Positions 1 through 10,648 are shown, numbered from the stretch's first letter. The stretch is DNA of 35,306 nucleotides from Schumannella sp. (GCA_025463555.1 JAODAS010000044.1:1-35306); one strand, 5' to 3'. Made by a program: numbers and translations. The notes: a model not told the origin generated them from the letters alone.

Positions 1-947
1 GTCGGGCTGAAGACGATCGCAAGGCGGGCCTGCACGAAGTCGAAGAACTTGTTCGGCAGCATGTAGCGGTGGTTGGTCGTGATGATCGGCACGCTGTACA
101 CGCCGACATCGAAGGCGTTGAGCGTACCGGGCAGCTCGTGCGGCGCGACAGCGTCGTGGAACGTGATCCGCGGCGAGCCGGCCGCGAGCGCGCGCAGCTT
201 CTTCCAGTACGCGCCGCCGTCTCCGCCGCGCACCAGGAAGAGGTCGAGCGTGAACCGCTCGTCCGCGGCGAGGGCGCCGTCGATGAGTGCCTCGATGTTG
301 CGGCCGGGCACGGCGGCGCCGCTGTGCACCAGGCGGATGCGGCCCGGCTGCAGCGGTGAGGGCGCCAGATCCTGGGGGGCGAGCGAGTTGCGCACGACCT
401 CGGTCCGGACGCCGAAGCGGTCGTGGTAGAGCGTCGCGATGGCACTGCCGACCGTCGTCACGGCGGCGCACCGCGGCAGATAGGTGGCGCACACCCAGGT
501 CATGAACGGCGCCACCAGCAGCCGCCAGCTGAGAACATGAGTCCGCTCTTCGGGAGCCCACTCATGCATGTCGCCCCACACCGGCACCGAGTCGCCGGCG
601 ATCGCGAACGCCAGCGGCAGCGCGCGCGCCTCGTTCGCGACGATCAGATCGAACCTGCGGCCCTTCAGCACCGCGAGGGCCGCACGCACGGCTGGGGCGT
701 CCAACTCGACGGAGCGGTGCCGATGCAGCGCGAGCTTCAGCACGCCCAGCGGCGTCTGGGGCAGGGACGCGGACACGGGGATCTCGAGGTGCTCGGAAAC
801 GGAACCCGCGGCCGGCTCGGGGGCCGGACCGAATCCGAGGCTGGTGACGTCCCCGGCCTCGCCGAGCAGCCGCAGCTGCCGCAGCACGCGGGCGTCGGAA
901 CGCAGCGGGGAGAAGGAGATCGAGAGGATCCGCGGGCGCTCGACCAT
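1..947 (-). CDS. Glycosyltransferase, GT4-like (partial, runs off the left edge)
   Basis: Own reverse-strand translation from ATG at 947 (MVERPRILSISFSPLRSDARVLRQLRLLGEAGDVTSLGFG...HSGAAVPGRNIEALIDGA...YSVPIITTNHRYMLPNKFFDFVQARLAIVFSP); open to position 1, absent from the ORF track because no stop lies in the window; GT4-like N-terminus and LPNKFFDFVQARL motif. Confidence 0.8.
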   Translation of the reverse strand, partial: MVERPRILSISFSPLRSDARVLRQLRLLGEAGDVTSLGFGPAPEPAAGSVSEHLEIPVSASLPQTPLGVLKLALHRHRSVELDAPAVRAALAVLKGRRFDLIVANEARALPLAFAIAGDSVPVWGDMHEWAPEERTHVLSWRLLVAPFMTWVCATYLPRCAAVTTVGSAIATLYHDRFGVRTEVVRNSLAPQDLAPSPLQPGRIRLVHSGAAVPGRNIEALIDGALAADERFTLDLFLVRGGDGGAYWKKLRALAAGSPRITFHDAVAPHELPGTLNAFDVGVYSVPIITTNHRYMLPNKFFDFVQARLAIVFSP

Positions 948-1041
948 GCATCCAGCCTATGGTCAGGTGCGCAGCGGGGCGACCGCAGGCCGTCCGGTCG
1001 CGGGTCAGCAGCGCCACGGCCCCCCTCATAGGATTGACCAC

Positions 1042-2352
1042 GTGAAAATCGCTGTCATCGCCATGGGCAAGATCGGCCTGCCCCTCGCCGTCCAGTTCGC
1101 GTCACGCGGGCATGAGGTGGTCGGGGTCGACATCAACCAGGCGGCGGTCGACTCGATCAACGCCGGCGTCGAGCCGTTTCCCGGTGAGGCGCACCTGCAA
1201 GAGCTGCTGAGCGAACTGGTCCCGGCCGGCAAGCTGCGCGCGACGACCGACTACGCGGATGCGGTGCCGGGCGCCGACGCGGTCGTGCTGGTCGTGCCGC
1301 TCTTCGTCGACGAAGAGACAGCACAGCCCGACTTCGGGTGGATGGACGTCGCGACCCGCTCCCTCGGCGAGCACCTCACCAAGGGCACCCTGGTCGCCTA
1401 CGAGACGACGCTCCCGGTCGGCACCACCCGTACCCGCTGGAAGCCGCTGCTCGAAGAGGTCAGCGGACTCACCGAGGGCGTCGACTTCGACCTGGTGTTC
1501 TCGCCGGAACGCGTGCTCACCGGCCGAGTGTTCGCCGACCTGCGCAAATACCCCAAGCTCGTCGGCGGTCTGAGCGAACGCGGCGCGAAGAAGGCCGTCG
1601 AGTTCTACGAGCAGGTGCTCGAGTTCGACGACCGGCCGGATCTCGCCCGTGCCAACGGCGTGTGGGACCTCGGGTCGGCGGAGGCCGCCGAGCTGGCCAA
1701 GCTCGCCGAGACCACCTACCGCGACGTGAACATCGGCCTCGCGAACCAGTTCGCACGGTACGCCGCCACCGCGGGCATCGACGTGTACAACGTCATCGAG
1801 GCCTCGAACTCGCAGCCGTACAGCCACATCCACCTGCCCGGAATCGCCGTGGGCGGCCACTGCATCCCCGTGTACCCGCGGCTGTACCTGTTCAACGACC
1901 CGGAGGCGACTGTCGTCAGCGCCGCGCGCGCCGCCAACGCCGGCATGCCCGAGTACACGATCGGCCTTCTCGAGGGCGCGCACGGCGACCTGAAGGGCTC
2001 CCGCGTCGTCGTGCTCGGCGCCGCCTACCGGGGCGGGGTGAAAGAGACCGCGTTCTCGGGTGTCTTCGGCGCCGTCGAGGCGCTGAAGCAGCGGGGCGCG
2101 ACGGTGCTCGTGCAGGACCCGCTGTACACGGACGACGAACTGACGAAGCTCGGGTTCACCCCGTACCACCTGGGCGAGGCGATCGACGCCGCGGTGGTGC
2201 AGGCCGACCACGCCGAATACCGCACGATCGGCCCGGCAGACCTGCCCGGCATCCGCACGTTCATCGACGGGCGCCGCATCAGCACCCCCGAGCAGTGGCC
2301 GGGCGTCGCCTACCGCGTGATCGGCCGCGCGACGGTCCCGGCCGGCACGTAA
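1042..2352 (+). CDS. Nucleotide-sugar dehydrogenase (UDP-glucose/GDP-mannose dehydrogenase family, UDP-N-acetylmannosamine dehydrogenase-like)
   Basis: GTG start; MKIAVIAMGKIGLPLAVQFASRGHEVVGVDIN Rossmann N-terminus, GGHCIPVYP catalytic-Cys motif; the 568 start in the ORF track is over-extended. Confidence 0.88.
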   Translation: MKIAVIAMGKIGLPLAVQFASRGHEVVGVDINQAAVDSINAGVEPFPGEAHLQELLSELVPAGKLRATTDYADAVPGADAVVLVVPLFVDEETAQPDFGWMDVATRSLGEHLTKGTLVAYETTLPVGTTRTRWKPLLEEVSGLTEGVDFDLVFSPERVLTGRVFADLRKYPKLVGGLSERGAKKAVEFYEQVLEFDDRPDLARANGVWDLGSAEAAELAKLAETTYRDVNIGLANQFARYAATAGIDVYNVIEASNSQPYSHIHLPGIAVGGHCIPVYPRLYLFNDPEATVVSAARAANAGMPEYTIGLLEGAHGDLKGSRVVVLGAAYRGGVKETAFSGVFGAVEALKQRGATVLVQDPLYTDDELTKLGFTPYHLGEAIDAAVVQADHAEYRTIGPADLPGIRTFIDGRRISTPEQWPGVAYRVIGRATVPAGT

Positions 2353-3842
2353 GCCGCGCGGCCCGACGCCAGCCGGGGCACGACGATGAACACCAGCGCG
2401 CCGTAGGCGGCGGTGCCGATCAGCCAGACGGCCGTCGGTCCGAGCGGAAGCACCCACCACCACTCGGCACCGGCGTCGAGGTTCGGTGCTGCGCCGTCGA
2501 TGCCGGTGACGTAGCGACGGATGTCGAAATGCAGCGAGATGAAATAGGCGCCCGTCAGCGTGGCGGCCAGCACGAGCGCCTGGATGCGCCCGAACAGGAT
2601 CGGCCTCCCCGCAGGCGCGAGCATCAGCAGCGCGGCCAGCAGCACGATCAGCGGGAACAGATACCGCGGCTGCACCTGGTCGCCGACCGCGTCGCCCCCG
2701 CGCTGGAGCACGTAGGCCGGCAGCGCCCACAGCACGACGAATGTCGCGAGCGCGGCGATCGCGGTGCGGCGGTTCTTGTGCGCCAGACCGGCGAAGCCTG
2801 CCGCGACGAAGACGGCGATCAACGCCAGCGGCACCGCCCACGGCAGCGAGGTGTCGAGCCAGCCGAGTCCCCAGGTGCCGAACACCCCCGACCACAGGAA
2901 CGGGATGTTCAGCAGGTTGTAGGCCAGCAACGCGAACCCGGTCAGGTGAGCGGAGAGGTCGCCACCGGCCGTCGGGGCCGTGGCGGTCGCGCCACCGGAC
3001 CCGCCGAAGCCTCCCAGCCCGCTCTGCACCTGCTGCGCCGACAGGAAGAACGCCAGCGCCACCAGGCCCATCGCCAGAGGCAGGATGGCCTGCAACAAGA
3101 AGGGGCGCGCACGGACGAATTTCAGGCCCAGCACGATCGCGATCGCGAACCCGGCGTACAGGGCGGAGTCGCCCCGTGATCCGGCCGCCATCAGCACGGA
3201 GACCGCGAACAGCCCACCCAGCGCGATGCGCGCCCCGCCGGCAGTCTCGAAATACCCGAGAAGCGCGAAGAACGCCGAGCCCACCCCGATCATCGCCCAG
3301 GCGCTGGGGTTGTTCGAAGAGAAGAGCGAAAGCCCGAGCGGCAGCGTGCTGATCAGCCAGGTCCAGAGCAGGGCCGGCCGGCGATAGACGGGAAGCAGCA
3401 CGTAGAGCGCCACCGTGATGCCCAGGAACAGGACGATCGTGAAGAGTCTCATCAGCAGCGCAGAGGTCTGGATGTCGGGGCCGGCGAACACGCTCATGAC
3501 CGCGTAGTAGACGGGCGGGTAGGCACCGATCCAGTTGCCGCGATCCGTCTCGAAACGGGTGGTGCTGTTCCAGAGCGGGTCCTGGCAGGCGGCGCTGACC
3601 TCGGGGTGACTGGCGAAGCACGCGATGTCGACGAGGTCGTCCGGCACGTCGCGAGTCGCCGGGTCGCCGGTCGGCGCGCAGAACTGCGCCGCCGCCGTCG
3701 GGCTGGCGCACCACGTGCTCACCAGATGGAAGTCGTCGTCGGCACCCGAGCCGATGGGCGAGGCGAACATCCAGGCCACCAGCGCGATGAGCGCGAGAGC
3801 GGGCAACGCGGCGAGCCCGGCCAGGCGGGGAATGCGGTTCAC
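2310..3842 (-). CDS. Polytopic membrane protein, DUF2142-like
   Basis: 510 aa, many hydrophobic segments, GTG start overlapping the end of the upstream ABC gene; resembles DUF2142 proteins of polysaccharide loci. Confidence 0.75.
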   Translation of the reverse strand: MNRIPRLAGLAALPALALIALVAWMFASPIGSGADDDFHLVSTWCASPTAAAQFCAPTGDPATRDVPDDLVDIACFASHPEVSAACQDPLWNSTTRFETDRGNWIGAYPPVYYAVMSVFAGPDIQTSALLMRLFTIVLFLGITVALYVLLPVYRRPALLWTWLISTLPLGLSLFSSNNPSAWAMIGVGSAFFALLGYFETAGGARIALGGLFAVSVLMAAGSRGDSALYAGFAIAIVLGLKFVRARPFLLQAILPLAMGLVALAFFLSAQQVQSGLGGFGGSGGATATAPTAGGDLSAHLTGFALLAYNLLNIPFLWSGVFGTWGLGWLDTSLPWAVPLALIAVFVAAGFAGLAHKNRRTAIAALATFVVLWALPAYVLQRGGDAVGDQVQPRYLFPLIVLLAALLMLAPAGRPILFGRIQALVLAATLTGAYFISLHFDIRRYVTGIDGAAPNLDAGAEWWWVLPLGPTAVWLIGTAAYGALVFIVVPRLASGRAAYVPAGTVARPITR

Positions 3843-5734
3843 TTCGTGACCTTGCCGCTGGGAACCTCGCCCTTGGGAACCTTGCCACTGATCACCTTGG
3901 CCGGCTTGGTGGCGGGCGCCTTGTCGAACGACATGAGCTTCACGTACTCCGCGACCATCGGAACGTCGCGGCGTACGGTCGCGAAGTCGCCCGACGCGGC
4001 GATCGCGCCCTTCTCGACGACGAACACGACATCGGCGTGCTGCACTGTCGAGAGGCGGTGCGCGATCACGACCAGGGTCGTGCTGCCGCGCAGCTTCTGC
4101 AGGCTCTCGCTGATCACCGACTCGGTGCCCGCGTCGAGACCACTGGTCGCCTCATCGAGCACGAGGAGGCTGGGCTGTGCGTAGAGCGCCCGCGCCAGGC
4201 CGATCCGCTGGATCTGGCCGCCGCTGAACGCATCGGCCTGCTTGCCGACGGTCGTGTCGATGCCGTCGGGCAGGGTGGCGATGAAGTCGGCGAGCTGGGC
4301 GAACGCCAGCACCTCGCGGACCCGGTCACGGTCGATCGATGCGGCCTGGATGCCCAGCGCCACGTTCTCGGCGATGGTTCCCGACACCATGCCGGGACGC
4401 TGGGGCACGTACGACACGGCGCCGGGAGATGCGGCGCGCAGACTGATCGGATCGGTGCCGCCCACCTCGACCGTTCCCGACGTCGGCAGCGCGAGTCCCA
4501 GAACCAGTTCTGCCAGCGTGCTCTTGCCCGCACCCGACGGCCCGACGAGCGCCACGAACCCGCCCGGTTCGATCGAGAGGGAAACGCCGGTCAGCGCCGG
4601 CGCCTGCTCGCCCGGGTATTTGTAGACCAGGTCGGACAGCTTCACACCCAGCGGTCCGGTGACGGCGGCACCGGTCACCGCGGCACCGGCCGCGACCTTC
4701 GCGCGGGTCTGTGCGTCGGCATCCGCCCGCACCTCGAGCAGCAGGGCGCGTGCGCGGGACGACTGCTCGGTGTTGACCTTCAGTGCGGCGACCGCGGTCT
4801 GCAGCGGCAGGATCGCGCCCATGATGCGCACCGCACCACCGAGGAACACGCCCAGCGTCGCCAGGCCGTCAGCCAGCTGGTTGGCGAGCAGCTGCTGTCC
4901 GACGAACAGCACCACCCCCAGGATCAGCGCGGTCTCGACGACGTAGCGGGGCAGACCCCCGAGGAACGCGAGCGTCGCGCCGCTGCGGGCCAGGCGGGTG
5001 CGGGATGCGGCGAGCCGCTCCATGTAGAGCTGGGAACGGCCCAGCACCGAGATCTCGCGGAACGTGTCGATCGTGTCGCTGACCGAGCCGACCGTCTCGA
5101 TCGTGCTCGCCGCGGCATCCTCACCCGCGCGCTTCAGGATGCGGGCGATGCCCGCCTGCATGCCCACCACGATGATCGCGAAATACAGCAGCGCGAACAG
5201 TGCGACCACCGGATCGACGACCACGAAGGCGACCGCGACGAGCAGGAGGAGGAAACCCTCGACGAAGATGCTGGCGACGTTGTTGAGCACGCCGGTGAAG
5301 GTCCACTTCGTCGAGTCGGTCAGCGCGAACTGGAAGTCGGCCTTCGACATCCGCCGCACGTTCTCGAGCGTGCCGCTGAGCAGGTGCTCGGTGAGCTGCT
5401 GGGCGTTGCGCGCCTCGATGCGCGCGACGAACGCGGTCAGCAGACGCGAGAGGGCTATCGCGACGACCGCCTTGAACACGAAGACGACGAGCACGAAGAC
5501 CACGAGCCAGAGCAGACCGGTCTGGTCGAGCGTCGGAAGGGTGAAGCCGACGAACGTCGGGCTCTTGCCCCCGGTCACCAGTTTCGTCGCCCCGAGCGCC
5601 GCGACCACGCCGACCAGCAGGATGCCGAAGACGTCGAGGATGCCGACCAGCATCCGCGCGGCGACGATGACGACGTAGATCATCCGCTCGCGCGTCGTCA
5701 GCAGCGACAACGTCTCTCGGGCGGCGCGGATCAC
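3839..5734 (-). CDS. ABC exporter, fused permease/ATPase
   Basis: N-terminal TM domain, Walker A GPSGAGKST, signature SGGQIQR, Walker B LLVLDEATS; GTG start 6 nt after TACTCT. Confidence 0.93.
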   Translation of the reverse strand: MIRAARETLSLLTTRERMIYVVIVAARMLVGILDVFGILLVGVVAALGATKLVTGGKSPTFVGFTLPTLDQTGLLWLVVFVLVVFVFKAVVAIALSRLLTAFVARIEARNAQQLTEHLLSGTLENVRRMSKADFQFALTDSTKWTFTGVLNNVASIFVEGFLLLLVAVAFVVVDPVVALFALLYFAIIVVGMQAGIARILKRAGEDAAASTIETVGSVSDTIDTFREISVLGRSQLYMERLAASRTRLARSGATLAFLGGLPRYVVETALILGVVLFVGQQLLANQLADGLATLGVFLGGAVRIMGAILPLQTAVAALKVNTEQSSRARALLLEVRADADAQTRAKVAAGAAVTGAAVTGPLGVKLSDLVYKYPGEQAPALTGVSLSIEPGGFVALVGPSGAGKSTLAELVLGLALPTSGTVEVGGTDPISLRAASPGAVSYVPQRPGMVSGTIAENVALGIQAASIDRDRVREVLAFAQLADFIATLPDGIDTTVGKQADAFSGGQIQRIGLARALYAQPSLLVLDEATSGLDAGTESVISESLQKLRGSTTLVVIAHRLSTVQHADVVFVVEKGAIAASGDFATVRRDVPMVAEYVKLMSFDKAPATKPAKVISGKVPKGEVPSGKVTK

Positions 5735-5777
5735 CCGTTCAGAGTAGCCGGGAACGCGGACCCGTTCCGGCGCGGAG

Positions 5778-7202
5778 CTACCTGTCGATGCGCTTGATGG
5801 GGCCGGTGAGCCCGGTCGTGCCCGCGGGCATGTCGCGGTCGACCCGCCGGGGCCTCGCCGACAGCCGGTCGACGACTTTGCGCCGGACCGCGGTGAGCCC
5901 GCCGGTGCGCAGGTAGTGCAGGACGCGTCGCACGTCGTGCAGAAGCCCGTAGTGCTTGACCAGCCGCAGCCGCACGACGCTCTCGCGTTCGATCAAGCGG
6001 CGGTCGGGAGCCGGCCACGGATCGCGCACGTAGGTGGTCAGCGGCTCGAGCACGGTCTCCCAGCGGAAACGCTCCCGGACCCTCTGCACGTTCTCGCGCG
6101 CTGCCCGCGCGTACTCCTCATCGAAGAGACACCGCTCGAGGGCCTCCGCCAGCGCGTCGATGTCCTCCGGCGGCACCGCCACCCCGAGCTGCTCCCGCTT
6201 GACCAGTTCGCCGAAGCTGTCACCCTTGGTGACCACCATCGGCAGCGACGTCCACAGGTAGTCGAGGATGCGGGTGCGGAACGCCAGCGTCGTCTCCAGG
6301 TGGAAGCCGTGGGTGCTGGTGCCCAGGTCCGCCTCCATCAGGTAGTTCTGGCGCTCGTCGTACGGAACCCAGGACTCGTTGAAGAACACGGCCTTGTCGA
6401 GCACACCTAGCTGTCGCGCCAGATCGCGCGACTGCTGCACGATCGGCATCTCCTCGACGCCGGGGTGCTTGGTGCCCTGGAAGAACAGCCGCACCGACGG
6501 CCGGCTGCGATGCAGTTGCGCGACCGCGCGGATCAGCGTGAGCGGATCGAACCAGCTGTACAGCCCGCCGCCCCAGATGATCACCTTGTCATCCACCCCG
6601 ATGCCGGGGATCACACCCTTCAGGACCTGCGCGTGGTGAACGGGCTCCTCCGCAGGCAGGCCGAACGGGACGATGCGCAGCAGCCGCTTCAGATCGGATT
6701 CGTCTGCGTAGGTCAGCGGGTTGAGCCTGCCCAGCGCCGCGAGCTGGCCCAGATAGAACAGCCGCTGCCTGTCGGAGGCGGCCATCAGGAAGTCGGCGCG
6801 CAGCAGCTGCTCGTTGAGCAGCTCGACGCGGTCGGCGACGATGCGCTTGTACTCGTCGAACGGCTTGTCCCGCGCCTGCTCGAGCTGCTCGATGTGCATC
6901 GGGTCGTAGATGTCCGCGACCAGCAGCTTGCGCGAGAAGCGCAGCGACCTGAACATCGACATCGCGTGTCCCTGGAAGACGATGACATCGGCCCAGCGCT
7001 CCAGCTTGGCGAACGCGCTGTGGCGTCCGGGCGGCACGAGGAACTGCTCGAACGGGGCCGGCTGCGCGTCCAGCAGAGACGTGGTGACGAGGCGCACGCT
7101 GTTCTCGGCCGACAGGACGAGAGCGATGTTCCAGCTGCGGATGGCGGGACCGGCCATCTTCGGCCCGATCGGATCGCTGGTCACCACCAGCACGTTTGTC
7201 AC
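5778..7202 (-). CDS. Glycosyltransferase family 4-like protein
   Basis: Start chosen at GTG 7202 (MTNVLVVTSDPIGPKMAGPAIRSWNIALVLS), 6 nt after TACGCT; KVIIWGGGLYSWFDPLTLIRAVAQL and DYLWTSLPMVVTKGDSFGELV typical of GT-B transferases. Confidence 0.88.
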   Translation of the reverse strand: MTNVLVVTSDPIGPKMAGPAIRSWNIALVLSAENSVRLVTTSLLDAQPAPFEQFLVPPGRHSAFAKLERWADVIVFQGHAMSMFRSLRFSRKLLVADIYDPMHIEQLEQARDKPFDEYKRIVADRVELLNEQLLRADFLMAASDRQRLFYLGQLAALGRLNPLTYADESDLKRLLRIVPFGLPAEEPVHHAQVLKGVIPGIGVDDKVIIWGGGLYSWFDPLTLIRAVAQLHRSRPSVRLFFQGTKHPGVEEMPIVQQSRDLARQLGVLDKAVFFNESWVPYDERQNYLMEADLGTSTHGFHLETTLAFRTRILDYLWTSLPMVVTKGDSFGELVKREQLGVAVPPEDIDALAEALERCLFDEEYARAARENVQRVRERFRWETVLEPLTTYVRDPWPAPDRRLIERESVVRLRLVKHYGLLHDVRRVLHYLRTGGLTAVRRKVVDRLSARPRRVDRDMPAGTTGLTGPIKRIDR

Positions 7203-7206
7203 GGAA

Positions 7207-8217
7207 TCAGCGTAGCCCGGCGACGTTGTGAGGCTGCATGAGGTCACGGAGCACATCGATACTGCCGCGGCTGTAGCGCGCGTAGTCGCCGCGGGCGGCC
7301 GACAGCAGGATGCGGGGAAGGCGTTCGAGGTGCACGCGCGGCAGGTCGCGGCGGCGACGATCGTGTTCCAGTCGTGCGCGGGCGGCGGCGAGCCGGGCAG
7401 GCGCCACCGCCGGTCCGAGTCGTTCCAGCGCGGTCACGAGGGCGGTCGTCCGGTCCACCAGCCAGGACGCACGCGGCTCGCGCGGTTCACGGAGCTTCGC
7501 CCAGCGATCCGCCATGCTCGGGCGGGCGGCGCCGATCTGATTGCCGCCGTGCTGCCGGTAGTCGATCAGCTCGGCCGGAAGCAGGCGCACCCCGCCGGTC
7601 GCCGCCGCGATCACCGCCAGCCATTCGTCGTGCACCCAGTCATCGGCGAAGGGGACCGCCGCATCCAGCAGCCGCCTGCGCAGCATGACGGTCGCGCCCG
7701 TGACCAGGTTGCGTCGCAGCAGCGTCGCGAAGGCGTCGCCGTGCTCGAGACCCGCGCGCTCGGCAGCGGTCGCCTCGAGCGCGTCGAGCAGCGTGAGCCC
7801 GGTCGGTGCTGCGTCGCCGTCGACCAGGCGCGCGTCGCTGTGCACCAGCAGCAGGCCCGCGTCCGCGGCGAAAGCAGCCGCGAGCGCGGCGAGCTTGCCG
7901 TCGTGCCAGATGTCGTCCTGGTCGCTCAGCGCGAGAAGGTCGCCGCGGGCATGACTCAGCCCGTCGGCGAAGTTCGCTGAGACGCCGAGCGCCGGATCGT
8001 GGTGGCGGATCACGAGCTCGGTCGCGCCCCCGCCCGCACGATGCGCATCCACCAGCCGCTCGACGATCGCCACCGTGTCATCGGTCGAGGCATCGTCCCC
8101 CAGCACGATCTCGAAAGGCTCGGGCACCTGGCGCAGGATGCTCGCGACCTGCTCGCCGACATAGGCCGATCCGTTGTGCGTGCAGAGCACCACCGAGATG
8201 CCAGCCTGCGCGTTCAC
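7207..8217 (-). CDS. Glycosyltransferase family 2
   Basis: ISVVLCTHNGSAYVGEQVASILRQ...LGDDASTDDT...LSDQDDIWHDGKL GT2 motifs. Confidence 0.93.
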   Translation of the reverse strand: MNAQAGISVVLCTHNGSAYVGEQVASILRQVPEPFEIVLGDDASTDDTVAIVERLVDAHRAGGGATELVIRHHDPALGVSANFADGLSHARGDLLALSDQDDIWHDGKLAALAAAFAADAGLLLVHSDARLVDGDAAPTGLTLLDALEATAAERAGLEHGDAFATLLRRNLVTGATVMLRRRLLDAAVPFADDWVHDEWLAVIAAATGGVRLLPAELIDYRQHGGNQIGAARPSMADRWAKLREPREPRASWLVDRTTALVTALERLGPAVAPARLAAARARLEHDRRRRDLPRVHLERLPRILLSAARGDYARYSRGSIDVLRDLMQPHNVAGLR

Positions 8218-8262
8218 GGGGCCAGCCTAGAGCGAGCGCACGTGGCTAGGATCGAAGGCACC

Positions 8263-9150
8263 ATGGCCAACAGCAGCCGCGGACCGTCGGTGGGGATCGT
8301 GACGGTCGCCTATCGCTCGAACCGCGTGCTCGGCGGGTTCCTCGACTCCGTCGCCGCGGCGAGCGCGGATCCGGTCGCCGTCGTGGTGGTCGACAACATG
8401 CCGGGGGACGGCGATGCCACAGCCCTCACCGAGAAGGCCGGCGCCGTTCACATCCCGCTGCCATCGAACCCGGGATACGGAGGCGCGATCAACGCCGGCG
8501 TCCGCGAACTGCCCGCCAGCGTCGAGTGGGTGCTGATCAGCAACCCGGATGTCGTGCTCGCGCCGGGAGCGATCGACGCGCTGCGCCTGACCGGGGCATC
8601 GGACCCGCAGATCGGAGCCGTCGGCCCGGCGGTGCTGAACCCCGACGGATCGGTGTACCCGTCCGCGCGGGCCGTGCCCTCGTTGCGCACCGGAGTCGGG
8701 CACGCCCTCTTCGCGAACCTGTGGCAGCGCAACCCGTGGACGCTGGCATACCGGCGCGAGACGGACCCCAGCGACGAGCAACGGGATGCCGGCTGGCTGT
8801 CGGGGTCGTGCCTGCTGGTGAGGCGGACGGCCTTCGATGCGATCGGCGGCTTCGACGAGGGCTACTTCATGTACTTCGAGGATGTGGATCTCGGCTTCCG
8901 GCTCGGACGAAACGGATACCGCAACGTGTACGAGCCCGCGGCTTCGGTCACCCACGTCGGGGCGCACTCCACGGGCAGTGAATCCGCGCGCATGGTGAAG
9001 GCGCACCACGACAGCGCGCGGCGGTTCCTCTCGAAGAAGTACGTCGGCTGGTACCTGTGGCCCATCCGAGCGGGACTCGCCGTCGGGCTCGCGATCCGTT
9101 CCCGCTCGATCACGCGTCGCCTCCAGCGCGACGGCGCCGCGCCGCTCTAG
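8263..9150 (+). CDS. Glycosyltransferase family 2, rhamnosyltransferase (WbbL)-like
   Basis: [68 protein letters not shown]; located among dTDP-rhamnose genes. Confidence 0.9.
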   Translation: MANSSRGPSVGIVTVAYRSNRVLGGFLDSVAAASADPVAVVVVDNMPGDGDATALTEKAGAVHIPLPSNPGYGGAINAGVRELPASVEWVLISNPDVVLAPGAIDALRLTGASDPQIGAVGPAVLNPDGSVYPSARAVPSLRTGVGHALFANLWQRNPWTLAYRRETDPSDEQRDAGWLSGSCLLVRRTAFDAIGGFDEGYFMYFEDVDLGFRLGRNGYRNVYEPAASVTHVGAHSTGSESARMVKAHHDSARRFLSKKYVGWYLWPIRAGLAVGLAIRSRSITRRLQRDGAAPL

Positions 9151-10010
9151 CGCTCGAGCAGGCGCTGCAGGTAGGTGCCGTACCCCGACTTCGCGAGGGG
9201 CGCCGCGAGCACGGCCAGCTGCTCGTCGCTGATCCAGCCGGCGCGCCAGGCGACCTCTTCGATGCAGCCGATCTTGATGCCCTGCCGGTCTTCGATCACG
9301 CGGACGTACTCCGAGGCCTGCATCATCGACTCGAACGTGCCGGTGTCGAGCCATGCGGTGCCCCGATCCAGAACCCGCACCTGCAACGAGCCGGCGGCGA
9401 GGTAGTGCTCGTTGACGCTCGAGATCTCGAGTTCGCCGCGGGCGCTCGGCTGCACGGCTTTGGCGACCGCGACGACGGAGTTGTCATAGAAGTAGAGCCC
9501 GGGCACGGCGAACGAGCTCTTCGGCTTGTCCGGCTTCTCTTCGATCGAGACCGCGGTCATCGTCTCGTCGAACTCGACCACCCCGTATGCCCGCGGGTTC
9601 GCGACCTGATAGGCGAAGATCAGGCCCCCCTCGATGCCGCCGGAACCGTCGAGCGCCGTACCCAGCCCTCCGCCATGGAAGATGTTGTCCCCGAGGACCA
9701 GAGCGACCGAGTCTGCGCCGATGAACTCCTCGCCGATGAGGAATGCCTGCGCGAGCCCGTCCGGAGACGGCTGCTCGGCATAGCGGATCGACATGCCCAG
9801 TTCGCCGCCGTCGCCGAGGAGCGCCTGGAACTGCGACGCGTACTCCGGCGTCGTGATCACGAGCACCTCGCGGATGCCCGCCAGCATCAGCGTCGACAAC
9901 GGGTAGTAGATCATCGGCTTGTCGAACACGGGCATCAGCTGCTTCGAGATGCCCTTCGTGATCGGCCAGAGCCGGGTGCCGGATCCCCCAGCCAGAATGA
10001 TGCCCTTCAC
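9147..10010 (-). CDS. rmlA: Glucose-1-phosphate thymidylyltransferase
   Basis: [46 protein letters not shown] signature. Confidence 0.97.
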   Translation of the reverse strand: MKGIILAGGSGTRLWPITKGISKQLMPVFDKPMIYYPLSTLMLAGIREVLVITTPEYASQFQALLGDGGELGMSIRYAEQPSPDGLAQAFLIGEEFIGADSVALVLGDNIFHGGGLGTALDGSGGIEGGLIFAYQVANPRAYGVVEFDETMTAVSIEEKPDKPKSSFAVPGLYFYDNSVVAVAKAVQPSARGELEISSVNEHYLAAGSLQVRVLDRGTAWLDTGTFESMMQASEYVRVIEDRQGIKIGCIEEVAWRAGWISDEQLAVLAAPLAKSGYGTYLQRLLER

Positions 10011-10621
10011 GCGCGCAACTCCTCTGCGAGCGCAGCCTCGTAGGCCACGCAGTCGTCGTAGGACGGCAGCAGCCCGCCGTCGATGGCCTGCTGAAGGCTG
10101 GGCGCCGACACGTCTTTCGGCGAGAGCAGCGGCACGCCGGCTTCGGCGGGGAACTGCAGCCCGATGTCGGGGTCGGTGGGCGAGATCCCCAGCTCACGGA
10201 CGGGGTTGTAGACCTGCGACACCAGGTACGACACCACGGCGCCCTCGGTCAGGGCGACGAAGCAGTGCCCGAGCCCTTCGGCGAGATAGACCGCGCGACG
10301 GTCGACGTCATCCAGCCGCACCGATTCCCACGTGGCGAAGGTGGGCGATCCGACGCGCAGATCGATCACGTAGTCGAGCACGGCGCCGCTCACGGCGGTG
10401 ACGTACTTCGCCTGCCCGGGCGGGACGAGGGCGTAATGGATGCCTCGCACCGTGCCGCGCTTCGACACCGAGGTGTTGCCCTGCCGCACCGTGAACGGAT
10501 GGCCGAGCGCGGCTTCGAGAGGCTCGAAACGGTAGTGCTCGAAGAACACACCGCGGTCGTCACCATGCTGAGAGGGGGTGAATTCGACGGCTCCGGAGAT
10601 GGTCAGGGGCCTGGATTGCAC
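10007..10621 (-). CDS. rmlC: dTDP-4-dehydrorhamnose 3,5-epimerase family protein
   Basis: GTG start at 10621 ([31 protein letters not shown]...[19 protein letters not shown]); the 11491 start in the ORF track is antisense over-extension into rmlB. Confidence 0.93.
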   Translation of the reverse strand: MQSRPLTISGAVEFTPSQHGDDRGVFFEHYRFEPLEAALGHPFTVRQGNTSVSKRGTVRGIHYALVPPGQAKYVTAVSGAVLDYVIDLRVGSPTFATWESVRLDDVDRRAVYLAEGLGHCFVALTEGAVVSYLVSQVYNPVRELGISPTDPDIGLQFPAEAGVPLLSPKDVSAPSLQQAIDGGLLPSYDDCVAYEAALAEELRA

Positions 10622-10628
10622 GCGGGAA

Positions 10629-10634
10629 AGCCTA
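10629..10634 (-). promoter_or_regulatory. -10 hexamer TAGGCT of rmlC, 7 nt before GTG
   Basis: minus strand TAGGCT-TTCCCGC-GTG. Confidence 0.5.
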
Positions 10635-10648
10635 CCGTCGCGTCCCCG

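Noticed and set aside
1102-3888. 928-aa minus-strand ORF
   Set aside because: High-GC antisense artefact: overlaps the well-supported dehydrogenase and DUF2142-like gene in other frames; Arg/Ala/Gly-rich translation with no domain.
4037-5797. 586-aa plus-strand ORF
   Set aside because: Antisense to the ABC exporter with its Walker motifs; low-complexity His/Arg/Asp composition.
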